Assembly (NCBI RefSeq): GCF_030817595.1
Contig: NZ_JAUSZN010000001.1
Location: 752,001-816,000 of the forward strand
Length of the DNA stretch: 64,000 bases
Source of the DNA: Neobacillus niacini
Lineage (GTDB): Bacteria; Bacillota; Bacilli; Bacillales; Cytobacillaceae
Reading direction: 5' to 3'
The notes under the pieces were generated by a model. The model did no database searches and was not told where the DNA came from. It was given only the letters and a program-made list of their open reading frames with translations. Position numbers and translations under genes: made by a program. Positions within the stretch are counted from its first letter, which is position 1. Each line of letters starts with the position of its first letter. This document shows positions 1 to 7,516 of the stretch, in pieces.

Positions 1-202
1 TTTCCTTTTGGTCATCATTTTGGTTATTTTCTTGATTCAGTTCATTCATGATTGGACCATAGGCTTGTCCAATATCCACTAGACTTTCTACATTTACAAC
101 TTCATATTGAGTTATCGCTTCAACTGTCGAGTTGTGTATCCCGATAAATGCAAATGTAGCTACACAAGCTACCGCAACTTTTTTAAAATAAGTGTTTTTC
201 AT
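1..202 (-). CDS. Partial secreted protein of unknown function (5' part only)
   Basis: The gene runs off the left edge, so only the first 67 residues are visible. Its ATG is preceded by a perfect AGGAGG (complement at 211-216) at 8 nt. The N-terminus is a classical signal peptide: Lys at 2, 7 and 8, a hydrophobic core at residues 9-22, and a Val-Glu-Ala that could be the cleavage site near residue 29. The start of the mature part is hydrophilic and rich in Asn, Gln, Asp and Glu. I do not recognise the family; it is probably exported or cell-wall associated. Confidence 0.75.
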   Translation of the reverse strand, partial: MKNTYFKKVAVACVATFAFIGIHNSTVEAITQYEVVNVESLVDIGQAYGPIMNELNQENNQNDDQKE

Positions 203-413
203 GTGTGCTACCTCCTGATGTTTTGTATGATATAACACTAACATGGGGAGGCAGACGATATACAGAACGATAAGGTTACATTTCTTTATGGTTTGATGAA
301 CAACATTACAGCAACGATGGAAATATGACATTATGCCTATAATCCTGTCATAATCCAACCATTTTTACGGTATAGAGGAATATTTTGCATGTAAAATGTA
401 GGGCGTGGAAATT

Positions 414-440
414 ATTTCTGAAATCTAATATTTCGGAAAT
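414..440. promoter_or_regulatory. Tandem dyad upstream of the MFS gene (candidate operator)
   Basis: Two near-identical 11-bp dyads, ATTTCTGAAAT (414-424) and ATTTCGGAAAT (430-440), stand 16 bp apart centre to centre, about 70 bp before the MFS start codon. The 203-508 gap has no other gene. The arrangement suggests a regulator binding site for the efflux gene; the regulator is unknown. Confidence 0.35.
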
Positions 441-508
441 GAAAATAAATGGTGATTATGCTACTATTACAATATTAAAATTATCAATCATATTGGAGAT
501 GGATTTGC

Positions 509-1708
509 GTGCTTATTTGGAAGCGTAATTTGTGGGTACTATGGGTAGGGGTTTTCTTCGTATCAGCAAGTTTTTCCATGGTTATCCCGTTTTTGCCTAT
601 TTTCCTGCTTCAAATTGGTGTGCATGATCACACGGAAGTTTGGGCTGGTTTGTTATTTAGTGCAGCGTTTTTTGCTGGAGCGATTGCTTCACCATTTTGG
701 GGCAGGGTCGCCGATAAATATGGAAGAAAGCCTTTGTTAATCCGGGCAGGGTTTGCACTGTTTCTCGTCTATACATTAACTGCCTTTGTTACAAATCCCT
801 ATCAGTTGTTAGGATTGCGAATAATGCAAGGTTTGTTGAGTGGGTTCATCCCAGGTTCAATCGCATTAGTCGGTACCAACACACCAAGCAATAAAGTAGG
901 GTACGCTCTTTCGATGATTTCCTCTGCTTCGGCTTCAGGGGGTATTGTTGGACCGCTCTTGGGCGGGGGGATTGCTTCATTAGTAGGGAATCGCGTGGCA
1001 TTTGGAAGTGCTGGAATGTTCTCGCTCATTTCGACATTACTCGTAATATTTTTCGTAACGGAGGAAAATTTCACTCCGAGTAAGGAGAAAGGTTCTATTC
1101 GAAATGATTTTAAATTGGCACTTTCAAACCGTTCTTTGATGATGGTTCTCGGATTAACCAGCCTTACATCTGCTTCTATCATGACAATTGAACCAGTTCT
1201 TCCATTATATATAGTAGAGCTTGGAGGTTCTTCCCAGCATGCATCGTTACTAGCGGGTATTGTTTTTTCTCTTCCTGGTATTGCAAGTGTCATTTTTGCC
1301 CCTATGTGGGGGAAATGGGCGGACAAAGTTGGTTTCCAAAAAATTCTATTTATTGGATTAATGGGTGGAGGAATCGGAACCATCGCCCAAATTGTTTTCA
1401 GTAATATTTGGGGATTCTCGATTACTCGGTTTATTTTCGGTGTCTTTTTCTGTGCCGTTTTCCCGGCATTAAATGGACTAGTAGTAAGGTCGACACAAAG
1501 CGATTTCCGTGGGCGAGCTTTTGGTTTACACCAAACCTCTAATCAAATTGGCGGAATGATTGGCCCAATTATAGGAGGGATTCTTGGAGGCATTTTCCCT
1601 GTATATACTGTGTTTGTCGTAACAGGTATCTTACTTCTAGCCGCTACCGGTATGACTTATTGGCACTCCAAAGACTTAAATCGTGAACTTAAAACAAAAA
1701 CTACATGA
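509..1708 (+). CDS. MFS multidrug-efflux-type transporter (DHA1, 12 TM)
   Basis: A 399-residue membrane protein with about 12 hydrophobic segments. The loop after TM2 carries the MFS motif A (GRVADKYGRKP, around residues 70-80), and a weaker copy follows TM8 (GKWADKVGFQ), as expected for the two six-helix halves. It is most like proton-driven drug exporters of the DHA1/MdtG type, acting in the cytoplasmic membrane; the substrate cannot be read from sequence. The GTG start is chosen because GGAGATGG lies just upstream at 495-502. It is monocistronic: the next gene is convergent and ends 5 bp away. A tandem dyad at 414-440 may regulate it. Confidence 0.9.
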   Translation: MLIWKRNLWVLWVGVFFVSASFSMVIPFLPIFLLQIGVHDHTEVWAGLLFSAAFFAGAIASPFWGRVADKYGRKPLLIRAGFALFLVYTLTAFVTNPYQLLGLRIMQGLLSGFIPGSIALVGTNTPSNKVGYALSMISSASASGGIVGPLLGGGIASLVGNRVAFGSAGMFSLISTLLVIFFVTEENFTPSKEKGSIRNDFKLALSNRSLMMVLGLTSLTSASIMTIEPVLPLYIVELGGSSQHASLLAGIVFSLPGIASVIFAPMWGKWADKVGFQKILFIGLMGGGIGTIAQIVFSNIWGFSITRFIFGVFFCAVFPALNGLVVRSTQSDFRGRAFGLHQTSNQIGGMIGPIIGGILGGIFPVYTVFVVTGILLLAATGMTYWHSKDLNRELKTKTT

Positions 1709-1712
1709 AATA

Positions 1713-2183
1713 TTAAAAAGGATATAAATAATATGTAATAATGCCAACAATAATTCCAGTTACCGCCCCAAAAAAGACCTCTGTTGGTTGATGACCTAAT
1801 AATTCTTTTAGTTTTTCTCTAGACTCTGGTTTCTTTAAATTGGGGTCTTTTAGCGTTTCAATCAAGCTGTTAAAATCAGCTAAAAGCGTGTTCAGTATTT
1901 CTGCATGATAACCTGCATGCCTGCGAACTCCCATCGCATCGTGCATAACAATCGCAGCGACTACAACGCAAATAGCGAACTCATTTGATTGGAACCCGGT
2001 CATCAATCCGATAACTGTAGTCAATGAAACAATCATTGCAGTATGCGAACTAGGCATGCCGCCAGTGCTAAACATTAAATTCCATTTCAATTCCTTTGAG
2101 GCTAAAAAATGAATCGGTACTTTCACGAATTGTGCGAAAAACATCCCTAAAAATGCGGCTAAAATCGGACAGGATAAAAACAT
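1713..2183 (-). CDS. yuiD: YuiD-like divergent PAP2-family (DUF212) membrane protein
   Basis: A 156-residue protein close to the B. subtilis YuiD length (158), belonging to the DUF212 family, annotated as related to acid phosphatase/vanadium haloperoxidase. Visible landmarks are a PSSHTA motif near residue 45 and an RRHAGYHAE stretch in the second half, which resemble the phosphate-binding His/Arg/Ser signature of PAP2 enzymes. Several hydrophobic segments place it in the membrane. The substrate is unknown. It converges on the MFS gene with only 4 bp between stop codons. The start has AGGAGG at the usual distance. Confidence 0.85.
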   Translation of the reverse strand: MFLSCPILAAFLGMFFAQFVKVPIHFLASKELKWNLMFSTGGMPSSHTAMIVSLTTVIGLMTGFQSNEFAICVVVAAIVMHDAMGVRRHAGYHAEILNTLLADFNSLIETLKDPNLKKPESREKLKELLGHQPTEVFFGAVTGIIVGIITYYLYPF

Positions 2184-2309
2184 AATAACCTCCTGAATTG
2201 TTGTATGTAATTATCATATCAAAAAGATTCCTTATTTACCCGAAAGAAGTATGAAAAAATGGATGAAGCATGATAATACGGGGTTGTAAAAAAAACATGA
2301 ATAAAACAA

Positions 2310-2347
2310 AGAAGTAAGAGTGGGTCCTTGCTCACTCTTACTTCTTT
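2310..2347 (-). terminator. Intrinsic terminator of the HPr-like gene
   Basis: A 13-bp stem (AGAAGTAAGAGTG and its complement) sits right after the HPr-like stop codon, between it and yuiD. T-rich sequence follows on both strands, so it may act in both directions. Confidence 0.75.
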
Positions 2348-2360
2348 TATGTTACGGGGT

Positions 2361-2618
2361 TTAAGTTAATGTTTGTATTGTTTCTACTAATTGCCTAAGT
2401 GCTTCTTGGTCGTCTGAGCCGGATGCTTCTAAACTAATTTCTGCATTATTTGGTATGGCGAGTGATAAAACGCCCATTATAGATTTACAATTCACTTTAT
2501 GCCCATTGTAAGTCAGATAGATATCTGATTCAAATTGGGATGTGACCTGAACCAGTTTGTTAATTGCGCGACTGTCTAGCCCAGCCTTTCGATTAAGTTG
2601 AATTGTTTTTAGTACCAT
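2361..2618 (-). CDS. HPr-family protein with Asp at the His15 position (Crh-like paralog)
   Basis: An 85-residue, full-length HPr fold. The register is exact: Ser46 lies in KSIMGVLSL, the HPr kinase/phosphorylase site. The PTS phosphorylation site, His15 in HPr (GIHARP) and Gln15 in Crh (GLQARP), is Asp here, in GLDSRA, with Pro18 replaced by Ala. It therefore cannot carry phosphate from Enzyme I on His15, but could still be phosphorylated at Ser46 and serve CcpA or another partner. By known families it is a Crh-like regulatory paralog rather than the PTS carrier. It is monocistronic with its own terminator; no ptsI is nearby. Confidence 0.85.
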   Translation of the reverse strand: MVLKTIQLNRKAGLDSRAINKLVQVTSQFESDIYLTYNGHKVNCKSIMGVLSLAIPNNAEISLEASGSDDQEALRQLVETIQTLT

Positions 2619-2772
2619 TTGAGGAAGCCCCCTTAAGATTCAAGTTAAATTACACTCTTTTATTTATGTTATATAAAATTTAAATATGATATATTTAGCC
2701 ATTTAATCTAGTTTGCTAACACGATTGTATGTAAGATAATTAAACATGAGCGGCCATAATGATAATACAAAG

Positions 2773-2802
2773 TAAAAACGGTCACTCCGATTTGGAGTGA
2801 CC
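2773..2802 (-). terminator. Intrinsic terminator of the glutaredoxin-like gene
   Basis: A perfect 9-bp stem, GGTCACTCC / GGAGTGACC, with a 5-nt loop is followed on the minus strand by a T run, 17 bp after the stop codon. Confidence 0.85.
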
Positions 2803-2818
2803 GCATAAATATCTTCTA

Positions 2819-3061
2819 TTATATTCCCAGAATTTCTGCTAATTTCTCTTGGTTAAAGCCAAAAACAACCTCTGTACCATTTTCATCCTCAACTACAGTT
2901 GCTGGGGTGGCAGATGCACCTAATTCAACAATTTCATCTAAATATTTAGGGTTTTCTCTAATATCTTTTTCTTCAAAAACAATTCCATTATCCTTTAACC
3001 ATAATTTTTCAGCTGTACATGGACCACAGCTTTCTTGTGTATAAATAACTACCTTACGCAT
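2819..3061 (-). CDS. Small glutaredoxin/thioredoxin-like protein (CGPC)
   Basis: An 80-residue single-domain thioredoxin fold. The redox motif CGPC is at residues 12-15 after the first beta strand (VVIYTQES), and the cis-proline loop appears as ATPAT near residue 52. Length and pattern fit the glutaredoxin-family/NrdH-like proteins of Bacilli, cytoplasmic thiol-disulfide exchange proteins; the CGPC dithiol is more thioredoxin-like than the CPYC of classical glutaredoxin. No ribonucleotide reductase gene is adjacent, so the partner is unknown. The start codon has a GGAGG-type site at normal distance. Confidence 0.85.
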   Translation of the reverse strand: MRKVVIYTQESCGPCTAEKLWLKDNGIVFEEKDIRENPKYLDEIVELGASATPATVVEDENGTEVVFGFNQEKLAEILGI

Positions 3062-3289
3062 AGTACATTCCTCCTTCAGTTCATTTTATTACAATTATTA
3101 AAAAAAGTCCCATCACCTGATTCCTTCATTAATTATATTTTTACAAACGAAGAGATATATGCTTAGGTTTCATGTCCTACTCCATATCTATTTAAGGATC
3201 ATATTATCGTTTGCTTAACATACATATACAGTAAGATGACAAGCAGTTACGTCAGGGAAAATCCATGAAAAGGAGATACGTGCAAGGAG

Positions 3290-4012
3290 ATGGAGTTCTT
3301 ACAAGAAATCATCGCAAATTATGGATCGTTTTTATCACTAGAAGCTTTGGGAAAAGTATTGACGGATCCTGCTAGTTGGGGAGTTATTGGAACCTTAGTC
3401 ATTTTAGAAGGATTACTGTCCGCTGATAATGCGTTGGTTCTAGCTGTCTTGGTTAAACACCTGCCCGAGAAGCAGCGAAAGAAAGCACTGTTCTATGGAA
3501 TAATAGGAGCCTATCTTTTCCGTGTTATCGCCATTGGCATTGGTGTTACCTTAGTTAATATTGGCTGGATTAAAATAATTGGCGGTCACTATCTTTTATG
3601 GATTGTCCTTCAGAATTTCCTTAAGAAAAAGGATGGGGAGGAAGAGGTTCAAACGAAGACGGTTGGTTTTTGGAGTACAGTATTAACGGTAGAGCTGATG
3701 GACATCGCATTTAGTATTGATAGTGTCATTGCCACTTTTGGTGTATCCAATCAGGTTTGGGTACTCTTTTTGGGAGGAATCTTGGGAATCCTAATGATGA
3801 GAGGCGTGGCTCAACTATTCTTAGCACTGATCGAACGAGTCCCTGAGTTCGAAACTACTGCATTTGTCTTAATCGGCATGATTGGGTTACGAATGATAGG
3901 TGCAGCTTTTGGCTTCCAAATGCACGAAGTGATCTTCTTTAGCTTATTAATTGGTATCTTCCTTGGAACATTCCTCGTACATTTTTTAAGGGGAAGGGTT
4001 GCCACCAAATAA
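3290..4012 (+). CDS. TerC-family integral membrane protein
   Basis: A 240-residue polytopic membrane protein of the TerC family. The two diagnostic acidic/polar membrane motifs are visible: EGLLSADNALVLA near residue 44 and MDIAFSIDSVIAT near residue 137. Family members in Bacillus (YceF, YkoY) export manganese that loads secreted enzymes; a metal-ion export role is therefore likely but inferred. No yybP-ykoY manganese riboswitch could be recognised upstream. The start is slightly unclear: AAGGAG abuts the ATG directly and an earlier AAAAGGAG lies 14 nt upstream. A strong terminator follows. Confidence 0.85.
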   Translation: MEFLQEIIANYGSFLSLEALGKVLTDPASWGVIGTLVILEGLLSADNALVLAVLVKHLPEKQRKKALFYGIIGAYLFRVIAIGIGVTLVNIGWIKIIGGHYLLWIVLQNFLKKKDGEEEVQTKTVGFWSTVLTVELMDIAFSIDSVIATFGVSNQVWVLFLGGILGILMMRGVAQLFLALIERVPEFETTAFVLIGMIGLRMIGAAFGFQMHEVIFFSLLIGIFLGTFLVHFLRGRVATK

Positions 4013-4030
4013 ATCAAACACATTGGTCTA

Positions 4031-4077
4031 AAAAAAGTGACTATCAACTTGTTTTCTTTTTGATAGTCATTTTTTTG
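4031..4077 (+). terminator. Intrinsic terminator of the TerC gene
   Basis: The stem TGACTATCAA / TTGATAGTCA is flanked by A and T runs (T7), starting 18 bp after the terC-like stop. Confidence 0.9.
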
Positions 4078-4205
4078 TTTAGTACTTGGAATTATCTCTT
4101 AATGGCATGAACATGCATAAGTAAAAGAGTTTTCTAATTATTATTTTTAATAAGGTAAAATAATAACGCATTACTTATCATTTTTGTGTCATAGGGGGAA
4201 GATTC

Positions 4206-5084
4206 ATGCGTGAAGAGGGATACATAGAGGTTACAGGCGGGAGAGTCTGGTATCAAATATTTAATAAAAATTCTAAAGCAACCCCAGTCATTATATTACA
4301 TGGCGGACCGGGTTCTTCAAGTTATTCATTAGAAGGATTACAAGCGCTTGAAAAGGATAGACCGGTTATTTTATACGATCAATTAGGCTGTGGCAGGTCA
4401 GACCGTCCAAGTAACACTTCTCTTTGGCAGCTTGATCGTTTTGTCGAAGAATTTGCTCAAATTAGAGAAGCTTTACAATTGGATGAAGTTCATATTTTAG
4501 GCCATTCATGGGGTACAACCCTTGCGGCTGCCTATTGTTTAACAAAACCTAGTGGTGTGAAAAGTGTTATCTTTTCAAGTCCATGTCTAAGCGCACCGCG
4601 TTGGGAACAGGACCAGGCAGAGAATTTAAAAAAGCTTCCTATTGATATTCAGGAAACCATTACCCGATGTGAAGAAGAGGGAATGACGGATTCCGAGGAA
4701 TTTAAAGCGGCCATTCTGGAATTCAATAAAGTATTTGTTTGTAGAGTGCAGGCAGAACCAGATCCCGAGTGGGTTAAAAAAGGGGCAGGTTATCGAAATC
4801 CTGAGATTTACAACATTATGTGGGGGCCATCTGAGTTCAGTGTCAAAGGGAATCTAAAATATTTTGATTGTACAAATCGACTCAATGAAATCAGTTGCCC
4901 AACCTTATTTACCTGTGGTCGTTATGATGAAGCAACACCTGAATCGACGGAATACTTTAGCAGTTTAGTACCAAATGGGCAATTCCATGTTTACGAAAAT
5001 AGTGCTCATTTGGCATATGTCGAAGAGAAGGAAGAGTTCTTACAAGTAGTAGGAGACTTTTTAAAAACTGTTGACTCCAAGTGA
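4206..5084 (+). CDS. Proline iminopeptidase-family alpha/beta hydrolase
   Basis: A 292-residue cytoplasmic alpha/beta hydrolase. The family signature HGGPG (residues 33-37) forms the oxyanion-hole region typical of prolyl aminopeptidases (S33), the nucleophile elbow is GHSWGT (Ser near residue 101), the acid is probably the Asp in GRYDEATP near residue 240, and the catalytic His is in NSAHLAY near residue 269. It should cleave N-terminal proline or related residues from small peptides. The start codon has a GGGGGAAG site. It stands alone between two terminators. Other esterase/amidase functions remain possible for S33 members. Confidence 0.88.
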   Translation: MREEGYIEVTGGRVWYQIFNKNSKATPVIILHGGPGSSSYSLEGLQALEKDRPVILYDQLGCGRSDRPSNTSLWQLDRFVEEFAQIREALQLDEVHILGHSWGTTLAAAYCLTKPSGVKSVIFSSPCLSAPRWEQDQAENLKKLPIDIQETITRCEEEGMTDSEEFKAAILEFNKVFVCRVQAEPDPEWVKKGAGYRNPEIYNIMWGPSEFSVKGNLKYFDCTNRLNEISCPTLFTCGRYDEATPESTEYFSSLVPNGQFHVYENSAHLAYVEEKEEFLQVVGDFLKTVDSK

Positions 5085-5097
5085 TATAAATAATATA

Positions 5098-5133
5098 TTT
5101 TCACCCGCCTAATAGAAAGGGCGGGTGATTTTC
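5098..5133. terminator. Bidirectional terminator between convergent genes
   Basis: A GC-rich perfect stem TCACCCGCC / GGCGGGTGA with T-rich tails on both strands separates the iminopeptidase from the convergent coat genes. Confidence 0.9.
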
Positions 5134-5134
5134 T

Positions 5135-5461
5135 TTATGAGGAAGTATTTTGAGACTGGTTTTGAGACTGATTTAAGTTGAGCGCAGTTTGAGCTGCTTT
5201 TATATCGACGCCTAGTTGCTCAGAAAGATTATTCGGGTGATAATAGCCTTTATCTACCATATACTTTGAAATTTGTTCGTGAGTATCCACTGCATCCATT
5301 AGATATTGCTTTAATGCGTCTCTTACTTCTGGTGTAGAGGTTTCAGTTAAGGCGAGTGCAATATTTTTTACCCCTGTCTTTGCGGAGATTAAAAAATCCG
5401 TTGCAACGACTTGATCTGTCATTGCCCCCATGCCTGCCATATTCTGCATCATTCCATTCAT
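5135..5461 (-). CDS. CotF-family spore coat protein
   Basis: A 108-residue protein with a Met/Gly-rich start followed by a helical CotF (ferritin-like) domain: the segment TDFLISAKTGVKNIALAL and the later KQYLMDAVDTHEQISKYM followed by a Gly-Tyr-Tyr are typical of this family, whose members are structural proteins of the spore coat made in the mother cell. A Gln/Asn/Ser tail ends the protein. Its ATG overlaps the stop codon of the upstream coat gene by 4 bp (ATGA), so the two are translationally coupled. Function in the coat is known only at family level. Confidence 0.85.
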   Translation of the reverse strand: MNGMMQNMAGMGAMTDQVVATDFLISAKTGVKNIALALTETSTPEVRDALKQYLMDAVDTHEQISKYMVDKGYYHPNNLSEQLGVDIKAAQTALNLNQSQNQSQNTSS

Positions 5462-5667
5462 GATTGTTCACCTCTGTTAGTCATAAATTCTTGGATACGT
5501 TGGATTTGACCAGTGGTTTTAGTAACATCTTGCTGCAAGATATTCTTAAGCTGTGGGTCCTGGACAAGTGCACTCATTGTTGATGATTTTGTTAAACAAA
5601 GGTTTTTAAACGTTAGTAATTCATGTAACTCGTATGTTTCATGCGGTGCTAAATAGTGTGTGTTCAC
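5458..5667 (-). CDS. Small CotF-like spore coat protein
   Basis: The gene starts with GTG at 5667, because AAGGAGG lies 8 nt upstream; a longer reading from 5727 has no ribosome binding site and no family similarity. The 69-residue product (start VNTHYLAPHETYELHELLTF) is the short helical partner seen upstream of CotF-domain genes in Bacilli, with an Leu/Thr/Lys-rich helix followed by a second helix of the form LKNILQQDVTKTTGQIQRI. Probably a mother-cell spore coat component that acts with the downstream CotF protein. Confidence 0.75.
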   Translation of the reverse strand: MNTHYLAPHETYELHELLTFKNLCLTKSSTMSALVQDPQLKNILQQDVTKTTGQIQRIQEFMTNRGEQS

Positions 5668-5825
5668 TGCGTTTCCTCCTTGGTATGGTATTTGCCACAC
5701 AAAAATTAGTTTGACCCGACCTAACAATTTAATTGAAGGGAATAAGTGGAGATAGGTGTATTAAAGAGTTGGAAAATCTTGTTCAGTCCATACCTGGATT
5801 AATGATTATCCTGAAGGAAAACTAA

Positions 5826-6530
5826 ATGGAAAATAATCGAATTGAGGGATTCGTATTGCTACAGACAAAAACTCGTAAGCAAGAAATATTAGAAGCCTTT
5901 CATTTTCGCCATGCAACCAAAAGATTCAATAACGAAAAAAAAATTAAAGACGAGGATTTTCACCTCATTTTGGAAGCAGGCAGATTGTCGCCGAGTTCAA
6001 TCGGATTTGAACCTTGGAAATTTCTAATTATCCAAAACGAGACCTTACGAGAAAAAATAAGGAAGGTATCTTGGGGTGCACAGGGTCAACTACCGACAGC
6101 GAGTCATTTCATTGTAATACTTGCAAGAACCGATGTAAGGTATGATTCCGAATACGTAATTGAACATCTGAAAAAGGTTAAACAGTTTCCTGAAGAAATT
6201 CTCAGTGGTTTATTAGAACGAACGAAAAGTTTTCAAGAATTTGATTTGCCCATGTTAGATAGTGAACGTGCCTTATTGGATTGGAGCTGCAGGCAAACCT
6301 ATATCGCTTTGGGAAACATGATGACAGCAGCTGCATTGATTGGTATAGATTCTTGTCCGATTGAGGGTTTTGATTATCGAGCCGTTAACGAAATCCTCCA
6401 AAATGAGGGTTTATTAGAAAACGGAAATTTGAGTGCTTCCGTAATGGCTGCATTTGGTTACCGGGAAGAAGACCCACACCGTCCCAAAACCAGAAAGACA
6501 ATGGATCAAGTTGTTCAATGGGTGAAATGA
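5826..6530 (+). CDS. Nitroreductase-family NAD(P)H-dependent oxidoreductase
   Basis: A 234-residue FMN-binding nitroreductase of the NfsB/YfkO-like group. The N-terminal FMN phosphate site RHATKRF is at about residues 28-34, followed by the LSPSSIGFEPWKF segment that contacts flavin, and a C-terminal FGYREEDPHRPKTR. Such enzymes reduce nitroaromatics, quinones or flavins in the cytoplasm; the natural substrate is unknown. AAGGA lies 8 nt before the ATG. The gene is monocistronic and followed, after about 100 bp, by two stacked hairpins. Confidence 0.88.
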   Translation: MENNRIEGFVLLQTKTRKQEILEAFHFRHATKRFNNEKKIKDEDFHLILEAGRLSPSSIGFEPWKFLIIQNETLREKIRKVSWGAQGQLPTASHFIVILARTDVRYDSEYVIEHLKKVKQFPEEILSGLLERTKSFQEFDLPMLDSERALLDWSCRQTYIALGNMMTAAALIGIDSCPIEGFDYRAVNEILQNEGLLENGNLSASVMAAFGYREEDPHRPKTRKTMDQVVQWVK

Positions 6531-6630
6531 ATACATCCCCGTAACCTGCTTTTTTGCTTATATATTTAATCCACCGTCCTATAATTCTTAATTATATTAT
6601 GATCGTTAAAGTTTTAAGGATAAATAAAAA

Positions 6631-6683
6631 GCTGTGGAGAGTTTCTCGACAGCCTGAAAATCCACCATTATGGTGGATTTTTT
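6631..6683. terminator. Two adjacent hairpins, the second a bidirectional terminator
   Basis: GCTGTGGAGA pairs with TCTCGACAGC (6631-6653); AAAATCCACC pairs with GGTGGATTTT and is followed by T6 (6657-6683). They lie between the nitroreductase and the convergent lysine-rich gene. Confidence 0.8.
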
Positions 6684-6722
6684 AAGTTCAATGTCTAATT
6701 TACTAGCTATTACTCCTTCATT

Positions 6723-6818
6723 TCATCCTGTTCTTTCTACAACATGATCTACTGCTTCAGCTTCTTGTTCTTCTACATCGAAATACTATTCTATATCTTC
6801 GAGATCATAATCTACTGA
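6723..6818 (-). pseudogene. Eroded acidic C-terminal extension of the lysine-rich protein
   Basis: Reading on in frame past the TAA at 6819-6821 gives SVDYDLEDIE, a TAG at 6786-6788, then YFDVEEQEAEAVDHVVERTG and a TGA. The composition (Asp, Glu, Val) is protein-like and complements the basic body of the gene. I take it as the remnant of the former C-terminus. Confidence 0.5.
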
Positions 6819-7205
6819 TTAGACTTCATCATTTTCATGTGAAACATGGGATTGTTGTGAAGGAGCCTGGAATACGTCTGCCTCCCGAATAATAGATGGA
6901 TCATAATATACAAATTCAGTTTGCTGGTTATCATCGATATTCTGTTTTTTTAACGACTTGTCATCGACATGAATGTCTGAAGATTTCTCTTTACGGTCCT
7001 TCTTTTTTCTAAATTTCTTATCCTCACCAAAGGTGTCTGAAGATTTATCCTTACTGTGCTTCTTTTCGAACTGCTTGTCCTCACCATAGACGTCTGTAGA
7101 TTTATCCTTCCGGTGCTTCTTTTTTTCGAACTGCTTGTCCTCACCATGGATGTCTGTAGATTTATCCTTCCGGTGCTTCTTTTTATGCTTTCTTTTAGGT
7201 GACAT
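6819..7205 (-). CDS. Lysine-rich repeat protein with a truncated acidic tail
   Basis: A 128-residue, strongly basic, hydrophilic protein of no recognised family. After a basic start (MSPKRKHKKK) it holds four imperfect repeats of about 20 residues with the core KDKS(S/T)D-x2-GEDK-x-F-x-KK, then a different C-terminal part ending HENDEV. AAGGAGT precedes the ATG at 8 nt. Downstream of its TAA the same frame continues to look coding: acidic residues for 32 more codons to a TGA at 6723-6725, broken by a second stop, TAG at 6786-6788. The gene therefore seems to have lost an acidic tail. Charged, Ser-rich repeats of this kind occur in spore coat proteins, but a coat role is only a guess. Confidence 0.6.
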   Translation of the reverse strand: MSPKRKHKKKHRKDKSTDIHGEDKQFEKKKHRKDKSTDVYGEDKQFEKKHSKDKSSDTFGEDKKFRKKKDRKEKSSDIHVDDKSLKKQNIDDNQQTEFVYYDPSIIREADVFQAPSQQSHVSHENDEV

Positions 7206-7381
7206 TCTTTTACACTCCTTAAATATTTTGTTTTAATCATATAATTGAAATTTCCATTATCAGCATATGCATTTGGTTACTGAGATTCCTGCACAATTCG
7301 TCCAAAAGTAAACAAGAATAAGGAAAATAAAGAAAAATATGGTATAATTCATTATTACATTATGAGTAAAGTTTCGGAGGG

Positions 7382-7468
7382 ATTTATAAAGAGATTGTAC
7401 AACTCAATCTTTATTTTGAAGATTTGCATGCTGAGGATAAGGACTTGCAATATAAAGCTTATAATTAA
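7382..7468 (+). pseudogene. Possible 5' remnant of a HEAT-repeat-type protein
   Basis: In the gap 7206-7516 a 28-codon open stretch reads IYKEIVQLNLYFEDLH, then AEDKDLQYKAYN, then TAA. The phrase LNLYFEDLH is, from memory, typical of the start of small HEAT-repeat proteins of Bacilli. GGAGGG stands directly before it but no ATG, GTG or TTG start is in place. It may be the broken front of a lost gene. The rest of the gap shows no gene. Confidence 0.3.
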
Positions 7469-7516
7469 ATTATGTTTGGAAGGATGTCTAGGACCGTAGG
7501 GAGGAAAAATTAATAG

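Noticed and set aside
3062..3289. yybP-ykoY manganese riboswitch before the TerC gene
   Set aside because: No recognisable paired core or GGGGAGUAG-type element.
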